NCBI GenBank assembly: GCA_028287035.1
Contig: JAQBQL010000266.1
Span: 1-44,999 of the forward strand
Direction: 5' to 3'
Origin: Labilithrix sp.
GTDB lineage: Bacteria; Myxococcota; Polyangia; Polyangiales; Polyangiaceae
Length of the DNA: 44,999 nucleotides
A model generated the notes under the pieces. The model saw nothing but the letters and a program-made list of their open reading frames with translations. It was not told the origin of the DNA and ran no database searches. The position numbers were made by a program, and so were the translations under genes. The number at the start of each line of letters is the position of its first letter. Position 1 is the first letter of the stretch. Of this stretch, positions 1-7,411 are shown piece after piece.

Positions 1-1
1 G

Positions 2-187
2 GGCGGCGCGGCGGGCGACGCGGGCGGAGCGGGCGGAGCGGGTGGCGCTGCGGAGCCCACGGCAAAGCGCGGTTGCCTGGGCTGCGCGATGACCGACGCG
101 CAGGGCACGAGAGCCGCGGGGTGGCTCGCGGCGGTGGGCGCGGTGGTCGTCGCCGCGCGTCGCCGTAAGCGCGTCCGGCGGAGCTAG
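2..187 (+). CDS. C-terminal end of a MYXO-CTERM-type surface protein (partial)
   Basis: The left edge cuts this gene, so only the last 61 residues are visible. They run from a Gly/Ala-rich spacer to a Cys pair (RGCLGC), a hydrophobic stretch (GWLAAVGAVVVAA) and an Arg/Lys cluster (RRRKRVRRS) directly before the stop. This order, Cys motif then membrane helix then basic tail, is the layout of the MYXO-CTERM sorting signal of Myxococcota. From family knowledge, such proteins are exported, processed at the tail and kept at the cell surface. The function of the missing main part cannot be told. Confidence 0.75.
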   Translation, partial: GGAAGDAGGAGGAGGAAEPTAKRGCLGCAMTDAQGTRAAGWLAAVGAVVVAARRRKRVRRS

Positions 188-237
188 CCGCCGCGCCGGG
201 GTTGTACGGTAACCGCGTCGTGGTAAGGGTTCGGTGA

Positions 238-314
238 CGGGGAGTAGCACAGACCGGTAGTGCGCAAGCTTTGGGTGCTTGAGATCGCGGGTTCAAATCC
301 CGCCTCCCCGACCA
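238..314 (+). tRNA. tRNA-Pro (anticodon TGG)
   Basis: A full cloverleaf can be drawn by eye. The acceptor stem CGGGGAG pairs with CTCCCCG, the anticodon stem CAAGC/GCTTG encloses loop TTTGGGT (anticodon TGG), and the T arm is GCGGG-TTCAAAT-CCCGC. The 3' CCA is encoded. Length is 77 bases. The gene is intact even though its 3' end is the apparent integration site of the island that follows. Reading frames that run across it (for example a translation starting VGEAGFEPAIS on the minus strand) are the usual spurious tRNA-antisense ORFs. Confidence 0.97.
293..314. other. attL-like site: 3' end of tRNA-Pro, repeated at 17,290-17,311
   Basis: The last 22 bases of the tRNA (starting TCAAATCCCGCC, ending in CCGACCA) recur without mismatch at the far end of the proposed island. 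They cover the 3' half of the T arm, the acceptor strand and CCA. This is the classic attachment-site segment for tyrosine-integrase elements. A decayed integrase lies just inside. Identity of the two copies is seen directly; their origin by integration is inferred. Confidence 0.8.
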
Positions 315-315
315 G

Positions 316-340
316 GAAGAGCCCGCGATGCGGGCTCTTC
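316..340 (+). terminator. Hairpin terminator after tRNA-Pro
   Basis: GAAGAGCCCGC and GCGGGCTCTTC form a perfect 11-bp stem around a 3-base loop, followed by GCGTTT. It starts two bases after the tRNA CCA. It is symmetrical and lies between the tRNA and the convergent integrase remnant, so it could stop transcription from both sides. Confidence 0.75.
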
Positions 341-389
341 GCGTTTCGGCAGACGCTTGCCCAGACGAATGGGCGTGGCCCCGACTTCC

Positions 390-1621
390 GTGAGGTCGTT
401 CGGGAAGGCAGGGAAGGGCGCTCCGTACCGGCCGCGACGGTCTTGGACTTCCTTCGCGTCGCCGAGGGTGGTGCCGATGTGCTCGTGGCCGCTCTCGCGC
501 TCGATGACCTCGGCGCGATGCTCGGCGAGGAAGCGCGAGGGGATGCCGGAGTCGCGGAGTGAGGGGAAGTCGATCCGGAGGTGCGTCTCCGTCTCGACGA
601 ACAGCTCCGCGCGCGTGACGGAAGCCGCGCGTAGGAAGTCGCCGAAGACGCCTGCGCGGTTCTTCTCCGGGATCGCCGAGACGAAGGGCGCGGCGAGATC
701 GTTCGGAGCGCGCTCGCCTTCGATGCGGCGGAGGAGCGGGAGCGGCCTCGTCGGGATCGTGACGTGCCGCATCTTCGGTCTTCGGTGTCTTCACGACCTT
801 CTCGCGTTGGTCGTACGCGCGTCGGATCTTCACCTCGCCCGCATCGAGATCGAGATCCGAGACGCGGAGCTCGTGAAGCTCGCCGGGGCGCAGGTGGAGG
901 TAGCAGCCGATGCGATCGCCTCACGCCACGCGAGCGGGACGTCAGCGCAGTCGAGCACCGCGAGGATCTCGGGCGGGCGGCACCACTGGCGGTGCTTCGA
1001 AACACCATCCCGCGGCCGCGGAATTCCAAGGCAAGGGTTTCCCTTGTGTTCGCGCACGCGAAGCTCGCGCGGACTGCGGCGTGAGCTGGCGTACTTCATA
1101 GCGGTCGCGAGCGAGGTCCATACCTTCCGCGATGTCTTCGGCGCGAGCCGGCCCTCGCCCTTCACTGATCCGGCCTTCTCGTATTCGAGCACCGCCTCGG
1201 CGAGTGCGCTGCGAATGACCTCGATGTCGTCGGGGGTCACCTCCCGGACCGGCTTGGGGCCGATCGACGAACTGATCCGTTTCGCCCACCGCCCACGATC
1301 GTCATCGGCGGTTCCGACCTCCTACGCGCGGTAGTCGGTGAAGCGCTCGTACCAGGCGTTGCAGGTCTCACCCGCCGCCGGGGCCGCCGTGGGGACGGCT
1401 TCGGAGCGCGGTGCGATGCCGAGGTCAGTCGCGGTCATCTCCCGCCATCTCGCGCGCTCGGTGAGCGCCCAAGGCCTTTCGCGTGCGCGTTCTTTGGCCT
1501 GCGCGCTCTTGGTCTTCTCCGGCAAGTCGACCCATGGCCGACTCCCGTCGTTGAGCGTGAGCCGTGCACGCCAGCACCCGCGCTTCGGATCCCACGCCAC
1601 CGTTCCCGAACGTTCTCGCAC
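390..1621 (-). pseudogene. Tyrosine integrase, inactivated
   Basis: The product would be a phage-type integrase of the kind that targets tRNA genes. The N-terminus (GTVAWDPKRGCWRARLTL) resembles the arm-binding domain. The core-binding part includes TPDDIEVIRSALAEAVLEYE. The box I arginine is in LHLRPGELHEL, and the C-terminus ends in a YGAPFPAFP tail. Four lesions are visible. There is an amber stop at 1322-1324. The LRPGEL segment lies in another frame, entered near 905-920 and left near 775. The SLRDSGI arginine and SGH histidine remain, but the catalytic Tyr position reads GDAKEVQ, with Asp instead. It points toward the tRNA, as expected next to attL. It cannot be active as read. Confidence 0.85.
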
Positions 1622-2316
1622 TTCGGATCCCTAGCTGCCAGTCGGCCACAGTTGCGATCTGCACGCATCCTGATCGTCCCTCCGCCGTCCGCGCACGACC
1701 GTCGGTGCCGGGAGGACGCCAACGATGATTGCGCCCGCTCCAGCAGCCTTCCGTGAGCGGACCGAGTCTCGGTCGCCGCCTGGGAGGACGGGAGGTGATC
1801 GGTGCGTCAAATTGGATCGTGGCGCGACTGTGCTAAAGAACTGTCGACGGCGGTTCGCGATGGTGGGTGAGGACGGATTCGACGCATCCGCCGAGCGTGA
1901 TGGCGGTCTATCCGTCGCGAACGCCCTCGAAAGCTGTGGCCCAGTGATGTCGCCATGAGCCCCGGCGGGAACGCACCTGTGCGCGCGCAGCGCGCACGAC
2001 CGTTGTCCATCCACGATCATCTCGCCGATCGCTGGTCTGGGGCCGGTCGGATTCACAGCTCCTCTAAATGAAGATCTCTTGCCGCGCGCACGCGTTCATC
2101 GAGACGCTGTAAGGGACGACCATTCTGCGAAGGATCGCCGGTCGTGTTTTCCGGAAGCTCGTGCCGATAGAGCCAACTGATTCATGCGCGCCGCTCGGTC
2201 AGCGTACGAGGAATGTGGCCAAGGTTGCCCCGGCTGCGATTGCGTGACGGACCGTTACCGCCGATCGAAATGTGTGGACGACGGAACGCTCAGGAGCGCT
2301 GCAGCCGGTCAACTCA
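1622..2316. other. No supportable gene
   Basis: All reading frames here are short, overlap each other on both strands and lack a recognisable domain, signal peptide or ribosome binding site. A hexamer-rich word CTTCGGATCCCT at 1621-1632 differs by one base from the four-copy repeat near 37.8 kb, which may be chance. The stretch lies just inside the island behind the dead integrase and is probably decayed accessory DNA. Confidence 0.5.
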
Positions 2317-2445
2317 ATGAGCGCGTTAGCGAAACAGCTGCGCGCCGAAGCTGCCTTGATGCGCGCCGATGCCGAGCGCCGGGCGGCGCTAGAGGACCTT
2401 GCGGACCGCTCCGAGCGCGAGGATGCTAGGCTGAGCCCATGGTAA
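2317..2445 (+). CDS. Possible 42-residue helical peptide
   Basis: ATG opens a 42-codon frame (starting MSALAKQLRAEAALMRADAE and ending in LSPW) ending at TAA. The product is almost wholly charged/alanine heptad-like sequence, which would form an amphipathic helix or short coiled coil. No clear ribosome binding site is seen. GTG at 2272 is an alternative in-frame start. It may be a decayed or chance frame, and I know no family for it. Confidence 0.22.
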   Translation: MSALAKQLRAEAALMRADAERRAALEDLADRSEREDARLSPW

Positions 2446-2894
2446 ACGGCGATGCCTTCGGTATCGCGGTGACCACCTGGCGCCGAGCGTGTAGCGCCGG
2501 GGAGCGCGAAAGCGCCCGAATACTCGGAAGGAAGTAACGTGGCGCCGCGCGCGTGTGTCGAGACGTGGCTTGCAAGTCGGGCGATCCCCAGGCCTCTGCC
2601 CAACTTCGTGTCCCCTCCGGCCGACCACCTAGACGAGCTGCTAGCTTGTGCGCGTCGTACCGCCTGACGGCATCGACGTCGTCCCGACGGATCCGTCGCT
2701 GACGCGCACCGCTCCAACCGCGCGTGCCAGAACAGGACTTCTCGCGGAGGAGGAAGGTAACCGCGTCCCGTCCTTCGGACGCGGCACAGTGGTCGGACAG
2801 CAGGCTGGTTACCCTTCACGCAGCGGGCGGCCTGTTCGGCGCCAGAGATGGCACCGCGTGCGGTGCCGCGCTCGCACCTGCCACGTGACGCCGG
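2446..2894. other. No supportable gene
   Basis: Nothing with a domain or convincing codon bias is seen on either strand. A long minus-strand frame crossing this stretch is mainly the shadow of the gene starting at 2907. The segment probably holds only upstream control sequence for that gene. Confidence 0.45.
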
Positions 2895-2900
2895 TACACT
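2895..2900 (+). promoter_or_regulatory. -10 element TACACT, leaderless start
   Basis: TACACT ends six bases before GTG at 2907, which would put the transcript start on or next to the start codon. There is no Shine-Dalgarno site. No good -35 box is visible at 17 bases. The same arrangement occurs before several other genes of the window. Confidence 0.45.
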
Positions 2901-2906
2901 CGCTTG

Positions 2907-3599
2907 GTGTCGGAGCTCTTCGGCCTGATCCATGCGCGCTACGCGACGTGCGTGACCTACGAAGATCGAGGGGAGGCCATGACGATCTCGACCTACGAGG
3001 ATGGGCAGCCACCGCACTCCGAGACCGTGACGTTCTCGACCCTCTTGGACCGCGCGACGGGCGCGTTCCGGTTCGAGTACGAGCAGCCGAACCGGTCGGG
3101 CCCCACGAAGCGCGCCGTCATCTGGCAGATGAACCACGGCCCCGCGCATTTGTGGTGGACGGTCACCGGCTCACAGCGTGTCGACGCACTCGAACGGCAC
3201 ATCGGCGCCCAAACGGGCGTATCGAGCGGCACCGTATCGATGGTCCCGCCCCTTCTCCTTGGACGAGCGCTACCCCACGTCTACGAGGCGGTCGGCGCGG
3301 ACGGCAGCTCGCCCCTGCGCAGCCTCGTGCACCGGAAAGGCGAGTCCGAGACCACGCTCTTTGTCTCCAGGGACGGCACGCTGCGACACTACATCGACCG
3401 GGACCTCATTTCGACGGAGGGCATCGGCATGCCAAACCTGCCGAACATGACCGACGACGAGCGGCGAGAGCTTGAAGCGGCCTTGCGGACGGCGCGGCGC
3501 TTCCGCATCGAGCGGACCGTTCGCTACGAGCCGCTATTCGACCAGCCCATAGACCCGGAACGCTTCCAGTTCGTTCCGCCGGTCGAGCCGGTTGGGTAA
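2907..3599 (+). CDS. Unknown soluble protein, possible LolA/DUF2092-like fold
   Basis: I do not recognise a firm family. The 230-residue product has no signal peptide or membrane segment. Its first half (SETVTFSTLLDRATGAFRFE and the following WQMNHGPAHLWWTV) recalls the beta-rich part of LolA-like/DUF2092 proteins, which is only a hint. The last part is a charged helix (DDERRELEAALRTARRFRIE) followed by a proline-rich end. GTG at 2907 is preferred over TTG at 2904 because a -10 hexamer lies six bases upstream, fitting a leaderless message. It is the first gene of a same-strand group with the HEPN and AGRDV genes, but 213 bases separate it from the next. Confidence 0.6.
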   Translation: MSELFGLIHARYATCVTYEDRGEAMTISTYEDGQPPHSETVTFSTLLDRATGAFRFEYEQPNRSGPTKRAVIWQMNHGPAHLWWTVTGSQRVDALERHIGAQTGVSSGTVSMVPPLLLGRALPHVYEAVGADGSSPLRSLVHRKGESETTLFVSRDGTLRHYIDRDLISTEGIGMPNLPNMTDDERRELEAALRTARRFRIERTVRYEPLFDQPIDPERFQFVPPVEPVG

Positions 3600-3812
3600 C
3601 GCCTGGTACTCAAGGCGAGGGCGGGTAGGGAGCGCACTCGGTCGGTGCGTCGAGGTCCAGCCCAGCCTTAGCTGGCTGGCGAACGAGGACGGACGGATTC
3701 GGCGAATCCGTTCCGCCAGCCGGGGCAAGGAGATTGCGTCGGTGCACGAATCAGCGATGCGAAGAACTCGCGCGCTCTGTTCAGCGCGGCAGACCAACGC
3801 TAGGTGGGCGTC

Positions 3813-4850
3813 ATGACCGAATCTCGTTGGACATGGGGGAGCCAGGCGCCGGACGCGTGGTACGCCGACCGAGCGAACGGTGCCGTGATGATCCGCGGGT
3901 ACCTAGCCCTGGGCTCTCGGACGCCGGACTCGGCGGAGGAGCTCGCCGCCTGGTCAGCGAACTTCGACGGACGCGACCTCCACGTCAGCTTCGTGCGCGG
4001 GAGCCTCGAAGTCCCGCCGCCGATCACGTTCCACTTCACCGGTGGGGAGAACGTCGCCGTGCACCGCAGCGAGCAGCCGGCCAAGCTTCCCCCTGCCGTC
4101 TACGTCGTGCTCTCGGTGCCCGTGCGCGCGCACTATCGCGGCGTCACTGATGACGCGGAGCGCGAGGCCATCGCACGCTTAGATTCGGCCGCCGGTCTCA
4201 TTGCGGTCGCGATCTCGCCGAACGCGATCTACCAGCAAGTATTCGAGTTCATCGCCGAGGCGAGCGGGCCCGGCACACGCGTGATGAGCCCGCCTGTGCG
4301 GCGTCCGCTGGCCGAGCACGCGGTGCTGAACGAGGATGCGATGCTCGCGATGCGGGATGTCCTGCGGGCCGTTGGAGTCGCAAGCGACCGAATTCAGGCT
4401 CGCGCAACGACGTCACTGCGATGGTACGCGCAAGCGCAGGCAGAGCGGAGTCGGGTCGAAGCATTCGTAAAGTTCTGGATCGCGCTCGAAGCGATCGCGT
4501 TCGACGGCGACGGGAGTCCCGCGCCGCTGATCAACCTGCTGGCGGCCCACTATACGCAGCCGGTGGCCTGGGTCCGGGACACCTTCGCGATCAACCAGCT
4601 CGCGCAGCTTCGAAACGGCATCGTGCACTCAGGTCGACGGCCCATGCTTCACGGGAACGTCCTCACGTTCGTGGACGCCTTGTACGTCGACGCGCTGCGA
4701 GCTCGGCTTAGGCTCACAAACGAACGGCGTGCGGAGCGTGCCCTTCCGGAAGGGACCTCGTTCAACGTTCGCCGCTGGCAGCACTCGGGAGCTGTTAAGA
4801 CGGCTTACCTACCGGACGTGCCGGACGTGCCCGACGAGTCGGCGAGGTAG
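3813..4850 (+). CDS. HEPN-domain (Apea-like) protein
   Basis: The C-terminal third is an Apea-like HEPN domain: helix RVEAFVKFWIALEAIAF (about residues 214-230) and the R-N-x3-H motif LRNGIVHSG with R267, N268 and H272. HEPN domains are helical, and many are metal-independent RNases in toxin-antitoxin and anti-phage systems with RxxxxH as active site. The first 200 residues are unlike anything I can name and may sense or bind a partner. Length is 345 residues. ATG at 3813 follows an AGGTGGG ribosome binding site; GTG at 3804 lies too close to it. The next gene, a membrane protein, starts 53 bases downstream. RNase activity is inferred from the motif, not shown. Confidence 0.75.
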   Translation: MTESRWTWGSQAPDAWYADRANGAVMIRGYLALGSRTPDSAEELAAWSANFDGRDLHVSFVRGSLEVPPPITFHFTGGENVAVHRSEQPAKLPPAVYVVLSVPVRAHYRGVTDDAEREAIARLDSAAGLIAVAISPNAIYQQVFEFIAEASGPGTRVMSPPVRRPLAEHAVLNEDAMLAMRDVLRAVGVASDRIQARATTSLRWYAQAQAERSRVEAFVKFWIALEAIAFDGDGSPAPLINLLAAHYTQPVAWVRDTFAINQLAQLRNGIVHSGRRPMLHGNVLTFVDALYVDALRARLRLTNERRAERALPEGTSFNVRRWQHSGAVKTAYLPDVPDVPDESAR

Positions 4851-4883
4851 AGACGCGGAAGCATCAGCCTGAATCGCTGCGGC

Positions 4884-4889
4884 TACACT
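4884..4889 (+). promoter_or_regulatory. -10 element TACACT before the small membrane gene
   Basis: TACACT predicts a transcript start near 4896 and a leader of about seven bases before ATG at 4903. The same hexamer is used before the gene at 2907. No strong -35 is visible. Confidence 0.35.
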
Positions 4890-4902
4890 TGCCACCGCCT
4901 CG

Positions 4903-5205
4903 ATGAGTGCTCAGGATGCGTCCGTGGACTGGAAGCTCATCCTCCCGTTGATGGTGGTCTTGGGGGTGGTCATCGTCGCGGTGGTCATCCAGCGTCGCGG
5001 TGCGCGTCAGAAGGTTGATTTGGAGCTGTCGGCAGGGGGCGCGAAGGCCAAGCTGAAGTCGTCCGTGCAAGCCGAGATGGAAGGCATCAAGGCTGGGCGC
5101 AACGTGAAAGCGATCGCCGGCCCGAACGATCCGGCTCGAATGTCCAACGTCGAAGCTGGTCAGGATGTCATTCGCGACACAACCGCCCGCGACCCAAAAG
5201 CGTAG
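4903..5205 (+). CDS. Small single-pass membrane protein with AGRDV-like motifs
   Basis: The 100-residue product has one membrane helix near the N-terminus (LILPLMVVLGVVIVAVVIQ, about residues 12-30) followed by RRGARQK, so the C-terminus is probably cytoplasmic. The tail carries two related motifs, MEGIKAGRNVKAI and MSNVEAGQDVI. The second matches the start of the next gene product (MSNVHLDGVHAGRDVNVG). That shared word suggests the two proteins interact or derive from one family. ATG is the first start in frame; only a weak ribosome site is seen. I know no function. The position beside a HEPN gene suggests, but does not prove, a conflict-system role. Confidence 0.65.
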   Translation: MSAQDASVDWKLILPLMVVLGVVIVAVVIQRRGARQKVDLELSAGGAKAKLKSSVQAEMEGIKAGRNVKAIAGPNDPARMSNVEAGQDVIRDTTARDPKA

Positions 5206-5255
5206 GCCCCGCGGATGATGTCCTGCGGGGCGACGATCACTTGTCGGACCACGTG

Positions 5256-5625
5256 ATGAGCAACGTTCATCTTGATGGAGTCCACGCAGGACGAGATGTC
5301 AACGTGGGGCCGACATACTGGAACGTCGGTGGCGAGGGCGGAAAATCTCCGGGTGCTGGCGGTGGCGGCGGCGGCGCTGTCGGCCTGGGCGCGGTTGGTG
5401 GCCCGGGTGGCCAGGTCGGCACACGTCTCTTCTTGGACGGCACCGCCGCAACCGAGCCAGGTGCGGGAGGTGGCGGCGGAGCTGCCCTGCTTCTTCGGCG
5501 AGCCCTATGGACTGACCCCCAAGCCGATGGACAAGAACGACCAGGAAGACAGCGCCGCGGTCCGTCTGCCTCGGGGGCTCTACGGCTCACCACGCTCTAT
5601 CTCGCGCATCGAGTTCACAGTGTGA
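5256..5625 (+). CDS. Gly-rich AGRDV-motif protein, reading frame broken
   Basis: The start (MSNVHLDGVHAGRDVNVG, then PTYWNVGGEGG) and a collagen-like Gly-rich stretch with AVGLGAVGGPGG lie in one frame. From about 5480 that frame has poor third-position GC and basic, proline-rich sequence. The frame one base later reads well: codons for CFFGEPYGLTPKPMDKND and RLPRGLYGSPRSISRIEF with strongly GC-biased third positions, ending at TGA 5623-5625. A single-base shift near the GGCGGCGGAGCT tract would join the two parts into about 122 residues. It may be a mutation, a sequencing slip or real frameshifting. ATG at 5256 is preferred over TTG at 5241. Function is unknown. Confidence 0.5.
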
Positions 5626-6005
5626 ATGGCCTAGTCGATGCGATCGGAGCGGGGTGGGAGCACTGTGAGTTCCCGAATCTCCCTGCCGAGTTTCTCGCCA
5701 GGCTCGTCTGCGCTGTCCACATGCACCAAGTCGAGCCGAAGCTCACCGCGAAACTCAAGCTGATGGTGCGCAATCCGAGCGGAGACTGCATTCTGGAAGA
5801 GGAATTTACGATGCACTCGGGCGAACGTCGCCCGGTCGTGATCGCCTCAGCCGCTATCACCCTCCGATTTCCAGTCACCGAAGCAGGCGTATGGTCGATC
5901 GTGGTGCTGGAAGGAGACCAGGAACTCGGTTGGCTGCCCTTGGAAATGAAAGTGCTCGCTGCCCATCCGAGCGCGAGCGAGGGGGCGACGCCGCCCATCA
6001 GCTGA
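5622..6005 (+). CDS. DUF6941-like beta-sandwich protein
   Basis: GTG at 5622 overlaps the TGA of the preceding frame (GTGA), so the two are probably translated in turn. The 127-residue product starts MNGLVDAIGAGWEHCEFPNL. It continues with alternating strands (LVCAVHMHQVEPKLTAKLKL, then ITLRFPVTEAGVWSIVVLEG) and closes with ELGWLPLEMKV. This order resembles the small bacterial DUF6941 family, which looks like an Ig-type sandwich and has no known role. If the upstream frame is intact, this would instead be the C-terminal domain of a longer AGRDV protein of 249 residues; codon bias between 5480 and 5600 argues against that. Confidence 0.6.
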   Translation: MNGLVDAIGAGWEHCEFPNLPAEFLARLVCAVHMHQVEPKLTAKLKLMVRNPSGDCILEEEFTMHSGERRPVVIASAAITLRFPVTEAGVWSIVVLEGDQELGWLPLEMKVLAAHPSASEGATPPIS

Positions 6006-6121
6006 TGACTCGGTGGTCGTCTTGAGCGTGCGCGTGATGGCTTCCGTGGGGTACCTGGGCGGCTTCGAGCGCTCCGCAGTTCGCGTAAGATCGGGGGCAC
6101 GTCCGCAACGATGGACGCGTA

Positions 6122-6283
6122 CAGGAATGGCGTGCACGTAGCGTTGCGTCACGTCCAGCTTCGAGTGCCCGGCGAGGAGCGGGACGACCTCGATGCTCGC
6201 CCCGTTCCGCACGAGCGCCGAGATGAAGAAGTGCCGAAACGAGTCTCTAGATCGCTCATGCGCGTCTCTTCCAGGAAACCATA
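6122..6283 (-). pseudogene. C-terminal remnant of a second tyrosine recombinase
   Basis: The minus strand reads FRHFFISALVRNGASIEVV followed by PLLAGHSKLDVTQRYVHAI. This is the end of the catalytic domain: box II Arg (FRH), box III His (AGHS) and the nucleophile Tyr (QRYVH, codon at 6138-6140) are all kept. No start codon, DNA-binding domain or box I is found. The DUF4238 gene ends 18 bases upstream in the reading direction, exactly where the rest of the recombinase should be. It differs from the integrase at 390-1621, so a second element left this piece. Confidence 0.75.
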
Positions 6284-6300
6284 GCGCGATTCCCGACGTG

Positions 6301-7212
6301 CTAGGTCGTAGGGACGGCGATGCCGAAGGTTGTTTCTACTAGCGTGCGCAGTGGCACCCGCGCGGAATCGACGATGCGCGCAGCCGAGTAGAGGTAGTGC
6401 GGCTGGGTCAACACGAGCAGGCAGTTGTGATCGGCTACGAGCTCGCGCAGCCAGATGTCACGCTCGGTCGGCTCCGTATTCAGATCTTTCGGATGCGAGA
6501 CGAACAGGTGTGCCGGGCTTAACGCGATGCTCAGGAAGTGGATCGGCCGCTTCTGGCAGTCCTGTGCGTCCACGAGCACAGGCCGATCCGAGGTGATGAA
6601 CTGCTCACCCGGGATCGCGCCGCAAACGGTCCACTGCTGATTCACAAGGTAGTCGAGCACCGTCTGGTCGTTGATTCGGGTCAACATGTGCTGCCGCACT
6701 ATCGTGGTCGCCATGTTGTCGAGCAGGAGCAGATCGAGTGCGTGATTCGCTCGCTCGGCGTTCGAGCCCTTCCCAAATGTCGCGCGCCAGTGGGCCATTC
6801 TCTCGGCGGCGACCTTTCTAGCTTTGTCGTCGTTCGCGTTGAGCTCGCGCGGATGCCGCTCGAGCAGTGAGTTCAAGAAACGCGCCCACGCCCTTCGCTC
6901 GTCGGTCTCTAGTTTGAGCGGACGGCTGGCGGTGAGATTCTCGAGCACCTTTGCTGCGCCGTCGTCGAGCGGCGACATCACGTCGGTCTCGATCTGGTCT
7001 TCGCGCCGCGTCTCAAACTTGGTCGTCGGTCGCGCCGTGTAGAGGTGCTCTTCGTAGCCGGTGCCCTTCGGTCCGATCCGGCCCTCGATCAGCTTCCCGT
7101 ACTCGCGGCGGTAGTACCAGAGACGGCCATCCTTGTCGGCCGGGGGCGCCCAGCGCGCGAGGTACGACCGCGGCGTGTGGTGGTGGTCCTTCGCGGGCTT
7201 CTGGACTGACAT
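6301..7212 (-). CDS. DUF4238 family protein
   Basis: The N-terminus after MSVQKPAKD carries the DUF4238 signature HHHTPRSYLARWA, and the centre has the family motif QFITSDRPVLV (Ser-Asp-x-Pro). The family is a frequent passenger of prophages, plasmids and defence islands. Its chemistry is not established, although the conserved His and Asp suggest an enzyme. Length is 303 residues from ATG at 7212; starts further upstream give Arg-rich, non-homologous sequence. It is the last gene of a three-gene minus-strand set and stops next to an integrase remnant. Third codon positions are visibly less GC-rich than in the chromosome-like genes to the right, which fits acquired DNA. Confidence 0.7.
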   Translation of the reverse strand: MSVQKPAKDHHHTPRSYLARWAPPADKDGRLWYYRREYGKLIEGRIGPKGTGYEEHLYTARPTTKFETRREDQIETDVMSPLDDGAAKVLENLTASRPLKLETDERRAWARFLNSLLERHPRELNANDDKARKVAAERMAHWRATFGKGSNAERANHALDLLLLDNMATTIVRQHMLTRINDQTVLDYLVNQQWTVCGAIPGEQFITSDRPVLVDAQDCQKRPIHFLSIALSPAHLFVSHPKDLNTEPTERDIWLRELVADHNCLLVLTQPHYLYSAARIVDSARVPLRTLVETTFGIAVPTT

Positions 7213-7411
7213 GGCCAGCATGAGATGAGCATCGGCGCGCCGCCGGTCAAGCTCATGGGAGAGGCGCCGGCGACGCCGCGCGGGCCAGATCGCGAACCCT
7301 TTCAGCGTCGGTATGTCGGCATAGCGAGCGCCTGGCGGTCTGTCATGCCGGTGACGTCGTTGGTTGCCGTCTGTGAACGGCGGCGGCGACGCACGCATGG
7401 GGTCCCCCCTT

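Noticed and set aside
184..1029. Long minus-strand frame crossing the tRNA (VGEAGFEPAIS...)
   Set aside because: It reads antisense through tRNA-Pro and the terminator; this is a well-known type of false ORF. Only its part that matches the shifted integrase frame is meaningful.
5256..6005. One uninterrupted 249-residue AGRDV-DUF6941 fusion
   Set aside because: The frame between about 5480 and 5600 has poor third-position GC while the next frame is strongly coding and ends in a GTGA overlap; the fusion stays possible but is less likely.
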